Of a stretch of DNA of 64,000 nucleotides, positions 20,063 to 28,912 are shown piece after piece. The notes beneath the pieces were generated by a model that saw only the letters and a list, made by a program, of their open reading frames with translations, did not search any database and was not told the DNA's origin. This DNA is from JANQNX01 sp965601665 (GTDB lineage Bacteria > Pseudomonadota > Gammaproteobacteria > Eutrophobiales > Eutrophobiaceae). The number at the start of each line of letters is the position of its first letter. The first letter of the stretch is position 1. The translations under genes were made by a program, and so were the position numbers. Location of the stretch: NCBI GenBank assembly GCA_965601665.1, contig OZ271833.1, forward strand, positions 1,984,001-2,048,000, written 5' to 3'.

Positions 20063-20821
20063 TCATAAACGAACCTGCTTTTTCCATTTAATTGAATAAC
20101 CGTTGGTATAACGCATATCTATTTTTTCGGTTTGCGCAATACGCCCTGATAAAGTTGTAGGAATCAGATTTAGAAAACGTTCAAAACGCTGTTCAAAATC
20201 ACGTCGGCCGAGAACAACATGAATGCCACTGGCCAGAGTGAATGACCACGCACGACGATCATCAAGTGTTAGCTCTGCGATAGTAAAACCGACCTTGTTG
20301 ACCTGCCTCTGCATATAATTGAATCGATCCAGCAACATTTTTTCCGATCCTTCAGGTCCCGATAATTTCTGCAACCCCTGCGGAATAGTATTTTTATCCG
20401 GTTCAAAGTAGGTGCCTTCAATGTTAAGAAGACCTGATTGTTTCCAACGCACGGCTGGCACCTGTTCGGTCACAGTGACACGCAACGCATCAGGCCAGAC
20501 TCGTTGCACCTTCACCTGGTTTACCCAGGGTTCTGCCAACAGTGCATCTCTTACTGCGTCTACATTCAGGCTAAAAAAACCTCCACGTACCTTGTCGGTG
20601 ACAAGTAGTTGCATATCAACAGGTGATAACCTGGTGAAATCGCCTTCGATTCGGACTTGTTTAATCGGCATGGTGTCGTGATGAGAAAGATGTATACCGC
20701 CCATAAACAGCATTGCAACTAGCAGTAATGCCAGCATGCTACCAATCACCCGGGCACGACGACCGTGTACAGGTTGATCAAAATCAAGCTTATGAGGGTC
20801 GGCGACCATATCAATACCCAT
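20063..20821 (-). CDS. ftsQ: Cell division protein FtsQ
   Basis: FtsQ is a bitopic inner-membrane protein that links FtsBL and other divisome parts. The 252 aa comprise a short cytoplasmic tail, one membrane helix (about 28-46), a POTRA domain beginning KQVRIEGDFTRLSPVD, and the beta domain with VTEQVPAVRW and LDDRRAWSFTL. Its ATG shares one base with the ddl stop (TAATG), so translation is probably coupled. Length and order are normal. Confidence 0.97.
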   Translation of the reverse strand: MGIDMVADPHKLDFDQPVHGRRARVIGSMLALLLVAMLFMGGIHLSHHDTMPIKQVRIEGDFTRLSPVDMQLLVTDKVRGGFFSLNVDAVRDALLAEPWVNQVKVQRVWPDALRVTVTEQVPAVRWKQSGLLNIEGTYFEPDKNTIPQGLQKLSGPEGSEKMLLDRFNYMQRQVNKVGFTIAELTLDDRRAWSFTLASGIHVVLGRRDFEQRFERFLNLIPTTLSGRIAQTEKIDMRYTNGYSIKWKKQVRL

Positions 20822-21780
20822 TAGTTACGCCACTCCTTGTTACTGTCCTCTTCCATACTTGTTGCCAGGATTTGGATGACCAACTGTTCGAATGAGATAC
20901 CGGCTTGTTTTGCTGCCATCGGCACAAGACTATGACTGGTCATACCCGGTACTGTGTTTACCTCTATTAACCACGGTTGCCCCATTGAATCCATCATCAT
21001 GTCAGCCCGGGCCCAGCCACTTACACCAAGGCTCTTGCATGCCTGCAACCCCAGTTCGCCAAGTTGCTGCTCCCTGGAAGCTGCAAGACCGCACGGGCAT
21101 ATATATTGTGTATCGTCATCAAGATATTTGGCCTGGTAGTCATAGAACTCGCGTTTTGTTTCCAGTTTGATAACCGGCAAGGCATGACCATGTAAAATTG
21201 GCACGGTATATTCAGCACCGGTTATCCAGCGCTCTGCGAGTACCCTGTCATCATAAGTACTGGCCTTTTGCCATGCCGTACTCAGTTCTTCCGGCTCGGT
21301 CACTTTTGTAACACCAATACTGGAACCCTCTCGCACCGGCTTTACCATCACTGGCATGCCCAACTTTTCTGCAATCGCGTTCCAGTCACTGGCATGATTG
21401 AGTTCTACTGCCTGGGGTGTTGGCAAACCGTCGTTTTGCCAGATGGCCTTGCTTCGTGATTTATCCATGGCCAGGGCCGAACCCAGCACACTGGTTCCGG
21501 TATAGGGTAAACCGATAGATTGCAGCGCTCCCTGGATGGACCCGTCTTCACCTCCGCGCCCATGTAAAGCAATAAACACACGGTCGTAACCATCGTTGAT
21601 CAACTGCGACAGGCACTTACTGCTGAAATCAATCGCATGGGCATCCACACCAGCGTCCACAAGTGCGCTATGTACCGCAGTTCCACTTTGCAGTGAAATA
21701 TCACGTTCGGCCGAGTCACCGCCCATCAATACAGCGACTTTGCCAAACTCTACGGGCTTATATTCAGGCAAATGCATCAA
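20821..21780 (-). CDS. ddl: D-alanine--D-alanine ligase
   Basis: Ddl makes the D-Ala-D-Ala dipeptide that MurF adds to the peptidoglycan stem. The 319-aa ATP-grasp enzyme shows VLMGGDSAERDISLQSG near the start, ALHGRGGEDGSIQG, the phosphate loop REGSSIGVTKV, and the metal-binding C-terminal EVNTVPGMTSHSLVP. The E. coli DdlB equivalent lies at the same place in dcw. The start overlaps murB by 4 nt and the stop overlaps ftsQ by 1 nt. Confidence 0.97.
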   Translation of the reverse strand: MMHLPEYKPVEFGKVAVLMGGDSAERDISLQSGTAVHSALVDAGVDAHAIDFSSKCLSQLINDGYDRVFIALHGRGGEDGSIQGALQSIGLPYTGTSVLGSALAMDKSRSKAIWQNDGLPTPQAVELNHASDWNAIAEKLGMPVMVKPVREGSSIGVTKVTEPEELSTAWQKASTYDDRVLAERWITGAEYTVPILHGHALPVIKLETKREFYDYQAKYLDDDTQYICPCGLAASREQQLGELGLQACKSLGVSGWARADMMMDSMGQPWLIEVNTVPGMTSHSLVPMAAKQAGISFEQLVIQILATSMEEDSNKEWRN

Positions 21781-22736
21781 TGCTGCCCTCCACCCGTTGC
21801 ATCACCAATAATCCTGACCTCAGGCACCAGTTCAATACCGTGTTGCTCCAACACGGTTTGCCTGACTGTTTCTATCAGCGTCTCGATATCTGTTGCCGAC
21901 GCCTGGCCAGTATTAATGATAAAATTGGCATGTTTTTCAGAGACCCTCGCACCACCAATGACAAAGCCCTTTAAACCGCAATTGTCTATTAGACGGGCGG
22001 CATGATCGTTGTCCGGGTTTCTGAATACCGAACCACAACTTAACTCACCAAGTGGCTGTGCCTCTGCCCGTTCAGTCAGCATATTACGAATGCGCGCCTT
22101 GATGGCTTCCTTGTCATCCTCTTCAAGTTGCAGGTGTGCTGATATAAACCATTCGTCTCGTGGTAATGACACACTGCGATAACCCACTTCAAAATCAGAA
22201 CGGTCATAACGTTGTAATTTTCCATGGCGATTGATGGTTTCAACAGCAATGACGTGTCGCCAGGTTTCTCCGCCCCAGGCCCCGGCGTTCATGGCCAATG
22301 CGCCACCCAGCGTTCCAGGGATTCCAGCGAGGAACTCGATACCGGTTAGCCCGAATTTTCCGGCGGTGCGTGCTGCCTTAACGCAGGCAAGTCCGGCACC
22401 GACCTTTATCTCTTTGCTACCAATCAATTCACATTGATCCAGAACGCCGTCAACCGAGATAACAGCACCGCGTATGCCACCATCCCTGACCAGCAGGTTA
22501 CTGCCCTTGCCCACCCAGGTAATTTCCACGTCATCCGGTAACGACTGCAGAAACATCGACAGGTCATCAAGACTGGCTGGTGAAAAATAGAGCTCGGCGC
22601 AACCACCCACTTTCCAGCTGGTGTGGCGCGACATGGGCTCCTGCTCGCGCAAGTCACCAGTTAACCTCGTTGTATCCAGATTAAATTTCATTATTACTTG
22701 AGTGCGCTCTCTGAATTCTCTGTTGTTGTATAACAA
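21777..22736 (-). CDS. murB: UDP-N-acetylmuramate dehydrogenase MurB (short, Bacillus-type form)
   Basis: MurB reduces UDP-GlcNAc-enolpyruvate to UDP-MurNAc using FAD and NADPH. The sequence has the SRHTSWKVGG opening, the FAD loop GKGSNLLVRDGG, the GIEFLAGIPGTLGGALAMNAGAWGG region (given in parts: GIEFLAGIPG, then LGGALAMNAG) and the SCGSVFRNP catalytic serine block. It is the shorter form without the extra loop of E. coli MurB. The longest frame begins at a TTG (22736) preceded by AGGGG and GGTGG at plausible distance. An in-frame ATG at 22691 fits the usual N-terminus better but lacks a clear ribosome-binding site, so the start is uncertain. Confidence 0.95.
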   Translation of the reverse strand: MLYNNREFRERTQVIMKFNLDTTRLTGDLREQEPMSRHTSWKVGGCAELYFSPASLDDLSMFLQSLPDDVEITWVGKGSNLLVRDGGIRGAVISVDGVLDQCELIGSKEIKVGAGLACVKAARTAGKFGLTGIEFLAGIPGTLGGALAMNAGAWGGETWRHVIAVETINRHGKLQRYDRSDFEVGYRSVSLPRDEWFISAHLQLEEDDKEAIKARIRNMLTERAEAQPLGELSCGSVFRNPDNDHAARLIDNCGLKGFVIGGARVSEKHANFIINTGQASATDIETLIETVRQTVLEQHGIELVPEVRIIGDATGGGQH

Positions 22737-22748
22737 TTGCTGCCACCC

Positions 22749-24170
22749 CTAGTGCACGGTTGTCGCACAATCTTCATACAGTTTTCTCGACATGGCGCCA
22801 ATATCACCGGCACCCAGGGTCAGTAATAAGTCATCTTCATGCAGTACACCCGATAACACTTCCTGCAATGCTTTCGCGTCTTTCACGAAAATGGGATCAA
22901 TTTGCCCGCGCAGCCGTATTGCCCGACATAGCGCACGACTATCTGCACTTGTAATTGGCTCTTCTCCGGCAGGGTAAACATCCAGTACCAGCAATACATC
23001 GGCGCGGGACAGAACCTGGCAGAAATCCTCGAATAGATCGCGCATGCGCGTATAGCGATGCGGTTGGTAGATCACGACCAGCCTTTTCCCTTCCCAGCCT
23101 GTATGAATAGCATCAAAGCAGGCAGTGATCTCTGTCGGATGATGGGCATAGTCATCAATTAATGTCGCCGTACTGTTACCTATCGTGACCTGACCCCGAA
23201 CGTGACAACGGCGGGCGATACCCTGAAAATTACGCAGCGCATTAACAATGGACTCATCATCTATGCCCAGCTCATGAGCAACAGCAATTGTAGCCAGTGC
23301 ATTGCGCAGGTTATGCCGACCGGGAAGATTTAGTTCCACTTCGAGCCAGTCACGATTATGCTGGTGTGAGACCCTGAACCACGTCTTGTTACCTTCCTGC
23401 CTGATAAGCTCGGCATTGTAGTCGGCCTCAAAATCCATACCGTAAGTCACGATCGGCTTGGTAACCTCAGGTAAAATTTTACGTACACCTTCATCATCCA
23501 CGCACAGTATGGCAAGACCATAGAAAGGCAATTGATGTAAAAACTCGATGAAATGATTTCTAAGGCTGGCCATGTCACCGCCATAGGTTTCAAGATGGTC
23601 GGCGTCAATATTGGTGATAACAGAGATAACCGGATAAAGATGCAGGAATGAAGCATCACTCTCATCTGCCTCGGCAACAAAATATTTACCACTACCCAGC
23701 TTCGCGTTGGTGCCGGAACTGTTTAACAGACCACCAATAACATACGTAGGGTCGAGACCGCCTTCTGCCAACACACTGGCAACGAGACTTGTGGTCGTGG
23801 TCTTGCCATGTGTTCCTGCAATAGCAATGCCCTTGCTGAAACGCATAAGCTCAGCCAGCATCTCGGCACGACGAACAACCGGTATCCGTAAAGCGCGGGC
23901 AGCATCCAGTTCTATGTTGTCAGGTCTTATGGCACTGGTTACCACAACCACATCAGTCTTTTCTACATGTTCAGGTGAATGACCAATATGCACATCAATG
24001 CCAAGCGACTGCAGTCGTTTCGTAATTCTGTTTTCCTTTACATCAGAACCGCTGACCTCATAACCAAGGTTGTTAAGAACCTCGGCGATGCCGCCCATAC
24101 CTGCGCCACCGACACCAATAAAGTGAATACGCTTCACGCGGCCCATACCATGTGAATACAAATCAGGCAT
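22749..24170 (-). CDS. murC: UDP-N-acetylmuramate--L-alanine ligase MurC
   Basis: MurC adds L-alanine to UDP-MurNAc, the first of four Mur-ligase steps. The protein has the N-terminal Rossmann segment HFIGVGGAGMGGIAEVL, the ATP loop GTHGKTTTTS, and the DDYAHHPTEI block specific to MurC. The ATG at 24170 (giving 473 aa) is preferred to longer upstream frames: GGAGG lies 6 nt before it, it overlaps murG by 8 nt (ATGCCTGA), and the length matches the family. The extra ~45 residues of a longer frame have no MurC similarity and would lie inside murG. Confidence 0.97.
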   Translation of the reverse strand: MPDLYSHGMGRVKRIHFIGVGGAGMGGIAEVLNNLGYEVSGSDVKENRITKRLQSLGIDVHIGHSPEHVEKTDVVVVTSAIRPDNIELDAARALRIPVVRRAEMLAELMRFSKGIAIAGTHGKTTTTSLVASVLAEGGLDPTYVIGGLLNSSGTNAKLGSGKYFVAEADESDASFLHLYPVISVITNIDADHLETYGGDMASLRNHFIEFLHQLPFYGLAILCVDDEGVRKILPEVTKPIVTYGMDFEADYNAELIRQEGNKTWFRVSHQHNRDWLEVELNLPGRHNLRNALATIAVAHELGIDDESIVNALRNFQGIARRCHVRGQVTIGNSTATLIDDYAHHPTEITACFDAIHTGWEGKRLVVIYQPHRYTRMRDLFEDFCQVLSRADVLLVLDVYPAGEEPITSADSRALCRAIRLRGQIDPIFVKDAKALQEVLSGVLHEDDLLLTLGAGDIGAMSRKLYEDCATTVH

Positions 24171-25245
24171 TCGCCGCCTCCATGCAGTTACCGGCGACGA
24201 TTTTTGTGGCATCCGGTTTCGCCAGCGACCGTGCCTTGATGGCCATATCAACACAGCGTTGGTAAGAGTCGCACAGGTTATTGAATACCTGTTTAATCCG
24301 ATCAACGGTAAGCTCAGACTGTTGAATAATCACAGCGGCATCACCCGTTTCAAGATAGCGCGCATTCACGGTCTGATGATCGTCAACGGCGAATGGATAA
24401 GGCACGAGTATTGATCCAACTCCGGCTGCTGCCAGTTCAGCAATCGTCAGGGCGCCGGCACGACATATAACAATGTCCGCCCAGGCATACTGCTCGGCCA
24501 TGTCTTCTATGAAAGGCAGTATTTCAGCGTCAATGCCATTATTACTATATTGCTGCTCTGTAAGCTGCTGATGTGCAGTACCACACTGGTGTCTTATCTT
24601 AAGTTGACATTGATCCACCGCGGCAAAAGCTGCAGGCAATTGTTCATTTAACTTCAAGGCGCCCAGGCTGCCACCCAGGACCAGAACATTGATTGACTCA
24701 CCATCACGATTTGCCAGGCGCTGTTTCGGTGCCGGGATACGGCAGATGTCATCACGCACCGGGTTACCCGTAATGATTAACTTGTCCATCTGCTCAAAGG
24801 CACCCGGAAATGCTGACATGACAGTGCGTGCAAAAGGCACCAGTAACCTGTTAGTGAGACCAGCTATTGCATTCTGCTCATGAATTAATAGCGGTATGCG
24901 CATTAGCCACGCGGCAATTCCACCAGGCCCGCTTGCAAACCCACCCATGCCTAATACAGCAGAAGGCCTTAATCGAATCATGATCGATAATGCCTGCAAT
25001 AGCGCAAACAGCAACATGAAGGGGCTGATCAGCCTGCGCACGATACCTTTTCCCCGGATACCGGCAACGCCGATGGTTAACAACGTATAGCCATGTTCAG
25101 GGACAACACGATGTTCCAGCCCGCGCTCGGTTCCCAGCCAGTAAAGATGAAACCCTTGCTGTTTAAGGTAATCAGCAACTGCCAGTGCCGGGTAAACGTG
25201 CCCACCGGTGCCGCCTGCCATAATCATGATGGTTTTATCAGGCAT
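24163..25245 (-). CDS. murG: Undecaprenyldiphospho-muramoylpentapeptide beta-N-acetylglucosaminyltransferase MurG
   Basis: MurG adds GlcNAc to lipid I to give lipid II at the inner face of the cytoplasmic membrane. The GT28-family protein shows the glycine loop MAGGTGGHVYPALAVAD at the N-terminus, a second glycine loop LVLGGSLGALKLN and the donor-binding CRAGALTIAELAAAG. The ATG at 25245 (360 aa; E. coli 355) is chosen because the conserved sequence begins within a few residues. It also makes the same 8-nt ATGCCTGA overlap with ftsW that murC makes with murG. Confidence 0.97.
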   Translation of the reverse strand: MPDKTIMIMAGGTGGHVYPALAVADYLKQQGFHLYWLGTERGLEHRVVPEHGYTLLTIGVAGIRGKGIVRRLISPFMLLFALLQALSIMIRLRPSAVLGMGGFASGPGGIAAWLMRIPLLIHEQNAIAGLTNRLLVPFARTVMSAFPGAFEQMDKLIITGNPVRDDICRIPAPKQRLANRDGESINVLVLGGSLGALKLNEQLPAAFAAVDQCQLKIRHQCGTAHQQLTEQQYSNNGIDAEILPFIEDMAEQYAWADIVICRAGALTIAELAAAGVGSILVPYPFAVDDHQTVNARYLETGDAAVIIQQSELTVDRIKQVFNNLCDSYQRCVDMAIKARSLAKPDATKIVAGNCMEAANA

Positions 25246-26443
25246 AGGTCGTGACCACCTTGGGGACAATATTGCGCGTATCCTGTCTATTCTCGTATTC
25301 AATACGCAACAGGATGCTCAATAAAACACAGAAAACGATTAGACTGTTTCCACCATAGCTCATCAGTGGCAGCGTCAGTCCCTTGGTAGGCAATACACCC
25401 ATGTTCACTCCCATATTGATGTATGCCTGGATACCAATGATCAAACCAATGCCATAGGCAAAGTAGGCAGCAAAATACTTTTGCACCATCTCTGCCATGT
25501 GACCGATAACGAATGCGCGCCAGACCAGAAATGAAAACAGTAACACGATGAACAAACTCCCAACCAGTCCGGTCTCTTCTGCCAGTACAGAAAAAACAAA
25601 ATCAGTATGTGCCTCAGGCAGGTAGAAGAGTTTTTGCACACTACTACCAAGACCAACGCCAAACCATTCACCTCTGCCAAATGCAATAAGGGCCTGTGTT
25701 AACTGGAAGCCGCTATCAAACGGGTCTTGCCATGGATCAATAAAGCTCATCAGCCGCTGCATTCGATAAGGTGAAAAAACGGCGAGTGTAAACAAGGCTG
25801 TAACGGCGACCGATACCCAGGCAAAGAAACGCCCTAACGGAACGCCACCCATGAATAACATACCAAGCGCAGTAGCAAACAAAACAACACTGGCGCCAAA
25901 GTCTGGTTCCATTAACAGTAGTCCGGAAATCAGTGTTAGCACGCCAATAGGTCGAATAAAACCGGCAAATTCTGTACGCACAGTTTCCTGGTGTCGGACA
26001 ATGTAGCCGGCAAGGTAGGCAATAACACAGAGCTTCACCGGTTCAGATGCCTGCAGGGCGAACGGTCCAAGTTGAATCCAGCGCATGCTGCCGTTTACTT
26101 CCTTACCAATGCCTGGCAACAGAACCAGAACCAGCATCAAGACGGCCGCAATAAGCAACGGCAAACTCATGACTTCCCATAAGCGCATTGGAATCTTGAG
26201 AAGTATTAGTGCAAGTGAAAGGCCAATAGCTGCGGCAAACCCCTGCCGCCAGAAAAAATGTAACGGGTCACCGTACTCACGGGAGGCAATTGAAATCGAC
26301 GATGAAGTGACCATCACGAGGCCAAGACAGATAACAAGCAGGGAAATACCCATTAACCAGAGATCGTAACCTGCAACAAGTCGATGCTTGATATGATAGT
26401 TTGAGGTTACCGTTGCCTGGTTTCTTTTACGAATAACCATCAC
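25238..26443 (-). CDS. ftsW: Septal peptidoglycan glycosyltransferase FtsW
   Basis: FtsW is the SEDS-family polymerase of septal peptidoglycan, working with FtsI. The 401 aa form about ten membrane helices. SEDS features visible are LLLMEPDFGASVVLFATALGM, the PEAHTDFVFSVLAEETG loop and the C-terminal LPLMSYGGNSLIVF. It overlaps murD by 4 nt at the start and murG by 8 nt at the end. A second ATG immediately follows the first. Confidence 0.97.
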   Translation of the reverse strand: MMVIRKRNQATVTSNYHIKHRLVAGYDLWLMGISLLVICLGLVMVTSSSISIASREYGDPLHFFWRQGFAAAIGLSLALILLKIPMRLWEVMSLPLLIAAVLMLVLVLLPGIGKEVNGSMRWIQLGPFALQASEPVKLCVIAYLAGYIVRHQETVRTEFAGFIRPIGVLTLISGLLLMEPDFGASVVLFATALGMLFMGGVPLGRFFAWVSVAVTALFTLAVFSPYRMQRLMSFIDPWQDPFDSGFQLTQALIAFGRGEWFGVGLGSSVQKLFYLPEAHTDFVFSVLAEETGLVGSLFIVLLFSFLVWRAFVIGHMAEMVQKYFAAYFAYGIGLIIGIQAYINMGVNMGVLPTKGLTLPLMSYGGNSLIVFCVLLSILLRIEYENRQDTRNIVPKVVTTYA

Positions 26444-27810
26444 TGCTGCTCCTGCCCGGTAACCGCCTGAATAAAGGCATCTCCACGGTGCTGATAACTT
26501 TCAAACATATCAAGGCTGGCGCAGGCGGGAGCGAGCAATACCACGTCACCAGCAACGGCCGCTTCCTTTGCCAGCGATACCGCTTCCGGCATGTCTGCTG
26601 CCCTGCTGTACGGAATCTGATCTGTCACCAGCAACGCGAGCAAATCTGCGTCTTTACCAATTAATACCAGCGCTTTTACATGTTTTGTTAATACTGGCAA
26701 CAGCGGCTGTAGATCTGCTTCCTTACTGTCGCCTCCGGCAATAAGAATAATCCTGCCTGGCCTGGCCATACCCTCAATGGCCGCTATGCTTGCACCCACA
26801 TTAGTGGCCTTGGAGTCATTTATGTAATCGACGTCATTAAGATTAGCAACAAACTGACAACGATGCGGTAAACCAAAAAAGGATGTCAGCACATAGTGCA
26901 TAGATGACTTTGGTACTTTCATCTCGGTTGCCAGGGCTATAGCGGCCAACGCATTGGCCACGTTATGCCTGCCCTTAATACCGAGTTCTGAAGCAGTTAT
27001 TAACTTTTCGTCTGCACGACATAGCCAGTCATCTTTATCAATTTTACGAACAGAAAAATCAGCAGGACTTGCATGTTCAATAGAAAATGTCCTGGCGTTT
27101 CTGCCACGTTCTGCCATTGCCCTGACACGCTCGTCGTCCTCGTTAATCACCATGACGCCATCACCTTTGAAAATTCTTTGTTTGGCACATGCGTATTCAT
27201 CCATGTCAGCGTATCGATCCATGTGGTCTGAACTCAGGTTGAGTACCACACTGGCATAGGCATTTAACGAATAGGTACTTTCTAGCTGAAAGCTGGAAAG
27301 TTCCAATATGTAAAACTCGGGAACAGGTTGCTCAAGCAGATCCAATGCTGGCGTACCAAGGTTACCGCCTGACAATACGTTCTGACCGGCGGCCGTTGCC
27401 ATTTTCGTTACCAGTGTAGTTACGGTGCTTTTCCCGTTAGAACCGGTAATCGCAATAATCGGGGCCTGCGCCTGTTGACAGAACAACTCGATATCACCGA
27501 AGACGGGCTTGCCAGTAGCAATAGCCGACTGCAGTGCAGCCTGTTTTAGTGGCACACCAGGACTTACAATAATTTGCCGAGCCTGCTGACAAAGATCTTC
27601 ACGAAGTTCGCCGGAAACAAATGTGATATCAGGATACTGGCGCGATAAATCCTGCAGGTACGAGGGCTGCTGACGTGTATCCGTTACAGCGACACCAAGC
27701 CCTTGCTGCTTGAGATGGCGCACGCAGGACATACCGGTTTTTCCCAAACCGACAACAAGCGCATCGAGCTTTTGTTCTGTGCTAACCATGTTTATCTGTT
27801 GTTCCAACAC
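26440..27810 (-). CDS. murD: UDP-N-acetylmuramoylalanine--D-glutamate ligase MurD
   Basis: MurD adds D-glutamate to UDP-MurNAc-L-Ala in the cytosol. The N-terminal domain carries VVGLGKTGMSC, the ATP loop is ITGSNGKSTVTTL, and YINDSKATNVGAS and the C-terminal LLAPACASLDMF are MurD hallmarks. The start is ambiguous: a GTG at 27810 directly touches an AGGAG, while the in-frame ATG at 27789 gives an N-terminus (MVSTEQKLDALVVG) closer to the family. It lies 17 nt after mraY and overlaps ftsW by 4 nt. Confidence 0.96.
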   Translation of the reverse strand: MLEQQINMVSTEQKLDALVVGLGKTGMSCVRHLKQQGLGVAVTDTRQQPSYLQDLSRQYPDITFVSGELREDLCQQARQIIVSPGVPLKQAALQSAIATGKPVFGDIELFCQQAQAPIIAITGSNGKSTVTTLVTKMATAAGQNVLSGGNLGTPALDLLEQPVPEFYILELSSFQLESTYSLNAYASVVLNLSSDHMDRYADMDEYACAKQRIFKGDGVMVINEDDERVRAMAERGRNARTFSIEHASPADFSVRKIDKDDWLCRADEKLITASELGIKGRHNVANALAAIALATEMKVPKSSMHYVLTSFFGLPHRCQFVANLNDVDYINDSKATNVGASIAAIEGMARPGRIILIAGGDSKEADLQPLLPVLTKHVKALVLIGKDADLLALLVTDQIPYSRAADMPEAVSLAKEAAVAGDVVLLAPACASLDMFESYQHRGDAFIQAVTGQEQQ

Positions 27811-27827
27811 TCCTGCAACCTGCGCTA

Positions 27828-28910
27828 TTAACGTATCTTCAGACTGGCAAGCCCAACCAGCACCAGCACCACAGTAATTATCCAGAAACGGACAATAACT
27901 CTTGGTTCAGGCCAGCCTTTTAACTCATAGTGATGATGCAGCGGCGCCATTCGGAAAATTCGTTTGCCGGTTAACTTGTATGAACCGACCTGGAGAATTA
28001 CTGATACTGTTTCAATGACAAAGACACCACCCATAATGAACAAGGCCAGTTCCTGCCTGATAACAACGGCAACCACACCTAGCGCAGCACCGAGTGAGAG
28101 CGCGCCTATATCACCCATGAACACCTGTGCCGGATAGGTGTTAAACCATAAAAAGCCCAGACCTGCGCCCATCATGGTTCCACAGAAGATTGCGACCTCG
28201 CCCACGCCGGGGATGTAGGGGATGCCCAGGTATTCTGCAAAGCGTATGTTGCCGGTGACATAAGCAAAAATAGCCAATGCACCAGCGACCATTACCGTGG
28301 GCAAGATCGCAAGACCATCAAGACCGTCGGTGAGGTTGACTGCATTGCTCGAACCAACGATCACAAAATACGTCAGTACAACGTATAACCAACCAAGATC
28401 AAAAATAAGTGTTTTGAAGAACGGTACGATTAGTTGTGTTTCAGCTGGTATCGTTGCCGCCTGGTACAGGTATATAGCAGCAACGAAAGCCACCAGTGAC
28501 TGGCAACCATACTTGACCCTGGCGCTCAGCCCTTTCGGATTCTGGTAGATCACTTTCTTGTAATCATCAACAAAGCCAATAACACCAAAAAGAAAAGTAA
28601 CCAGCAGCACAACCCAGACATAACGATTTTCCAGGTCGGCCCAACATAGCGTGCTGAAGGCTATAGACAGAAGAATGAGTGAACCACCCATTGTCGGGGT
28701 TCCGGTTTTCTCCAGGTGACTCTGTGGTCCATCGTCCCTGACACTCTGGCCAATCTGTTTTGTCGCCAGTTTGCGAATCAGGAATGGACCAAATATAAAG
28801 GAAATGAACAGTGATGTGAGCACCCCAAGTATCGTGCGCAGGGTAAGATACTGGAACACATTAAAACCTGATTCGAACTGGACCAGGTATTCTGTTAACC
28901 AGAGCAACAT
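27828..28910 (-). CDS. mraY: Phospho-N-acetylmuramoyl-pentapeptide-transferase MraY
   Basis: MraY transfers phospho-MurNAc-pentapeptide to undecaprenyl phosphate, forming lipid I in the inner membrane. The 360-aa length equals the E. coli enzyme. About ten membrane helices are evident, with the substrate and magnesium motifs GTPTMGGSLI, VDDYKK, NAVNLTDGLDGLA and the loop ending MAPLHHHYELKGW. It begins 2 nt after murF. Confidence 0.98.
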   Translation of the reverse strand: MLLWLTEYLVQFESGFNVFQYLTLRTILGVLTSLFISFIFGPFLIRKLATKQIGQSVRDDGPQSHLEKTGTPTMGGSLILLSIAFSTLCWADLENRYVWVVLLVTFLFGVIGFVDDYKKVIYQNPKGLSARVKYGCQSLVAFVAAIYLYQAATIPAETQLIVPFFKTLIFDLGWLYVVLTYFVIVGSSNAVNLTDGLDGLAILPTVMVAGALAIFAYVTGNIRFAEYLGIPYIPGVGEVAIFCGTMMGAGLGFLWFNTYPAQVFMGDIGALSLGAALGVVAVVIRQELALFIMGGVFVIETVSVILQVGSYKLTGKRIFRMAPLHHHYELKGWPEPRVIVRFWIITVVLVLVGLASLKIR

Positions 28911-28912
28911 GA

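Noticed and set aside
24171..24305. N-terminal extension of MurC by 45 residues
   Set aside because: It lies inside murG, has no MurC similarity, and a GGAGG-preceded ATG at 24170 gives a normal-length protein.
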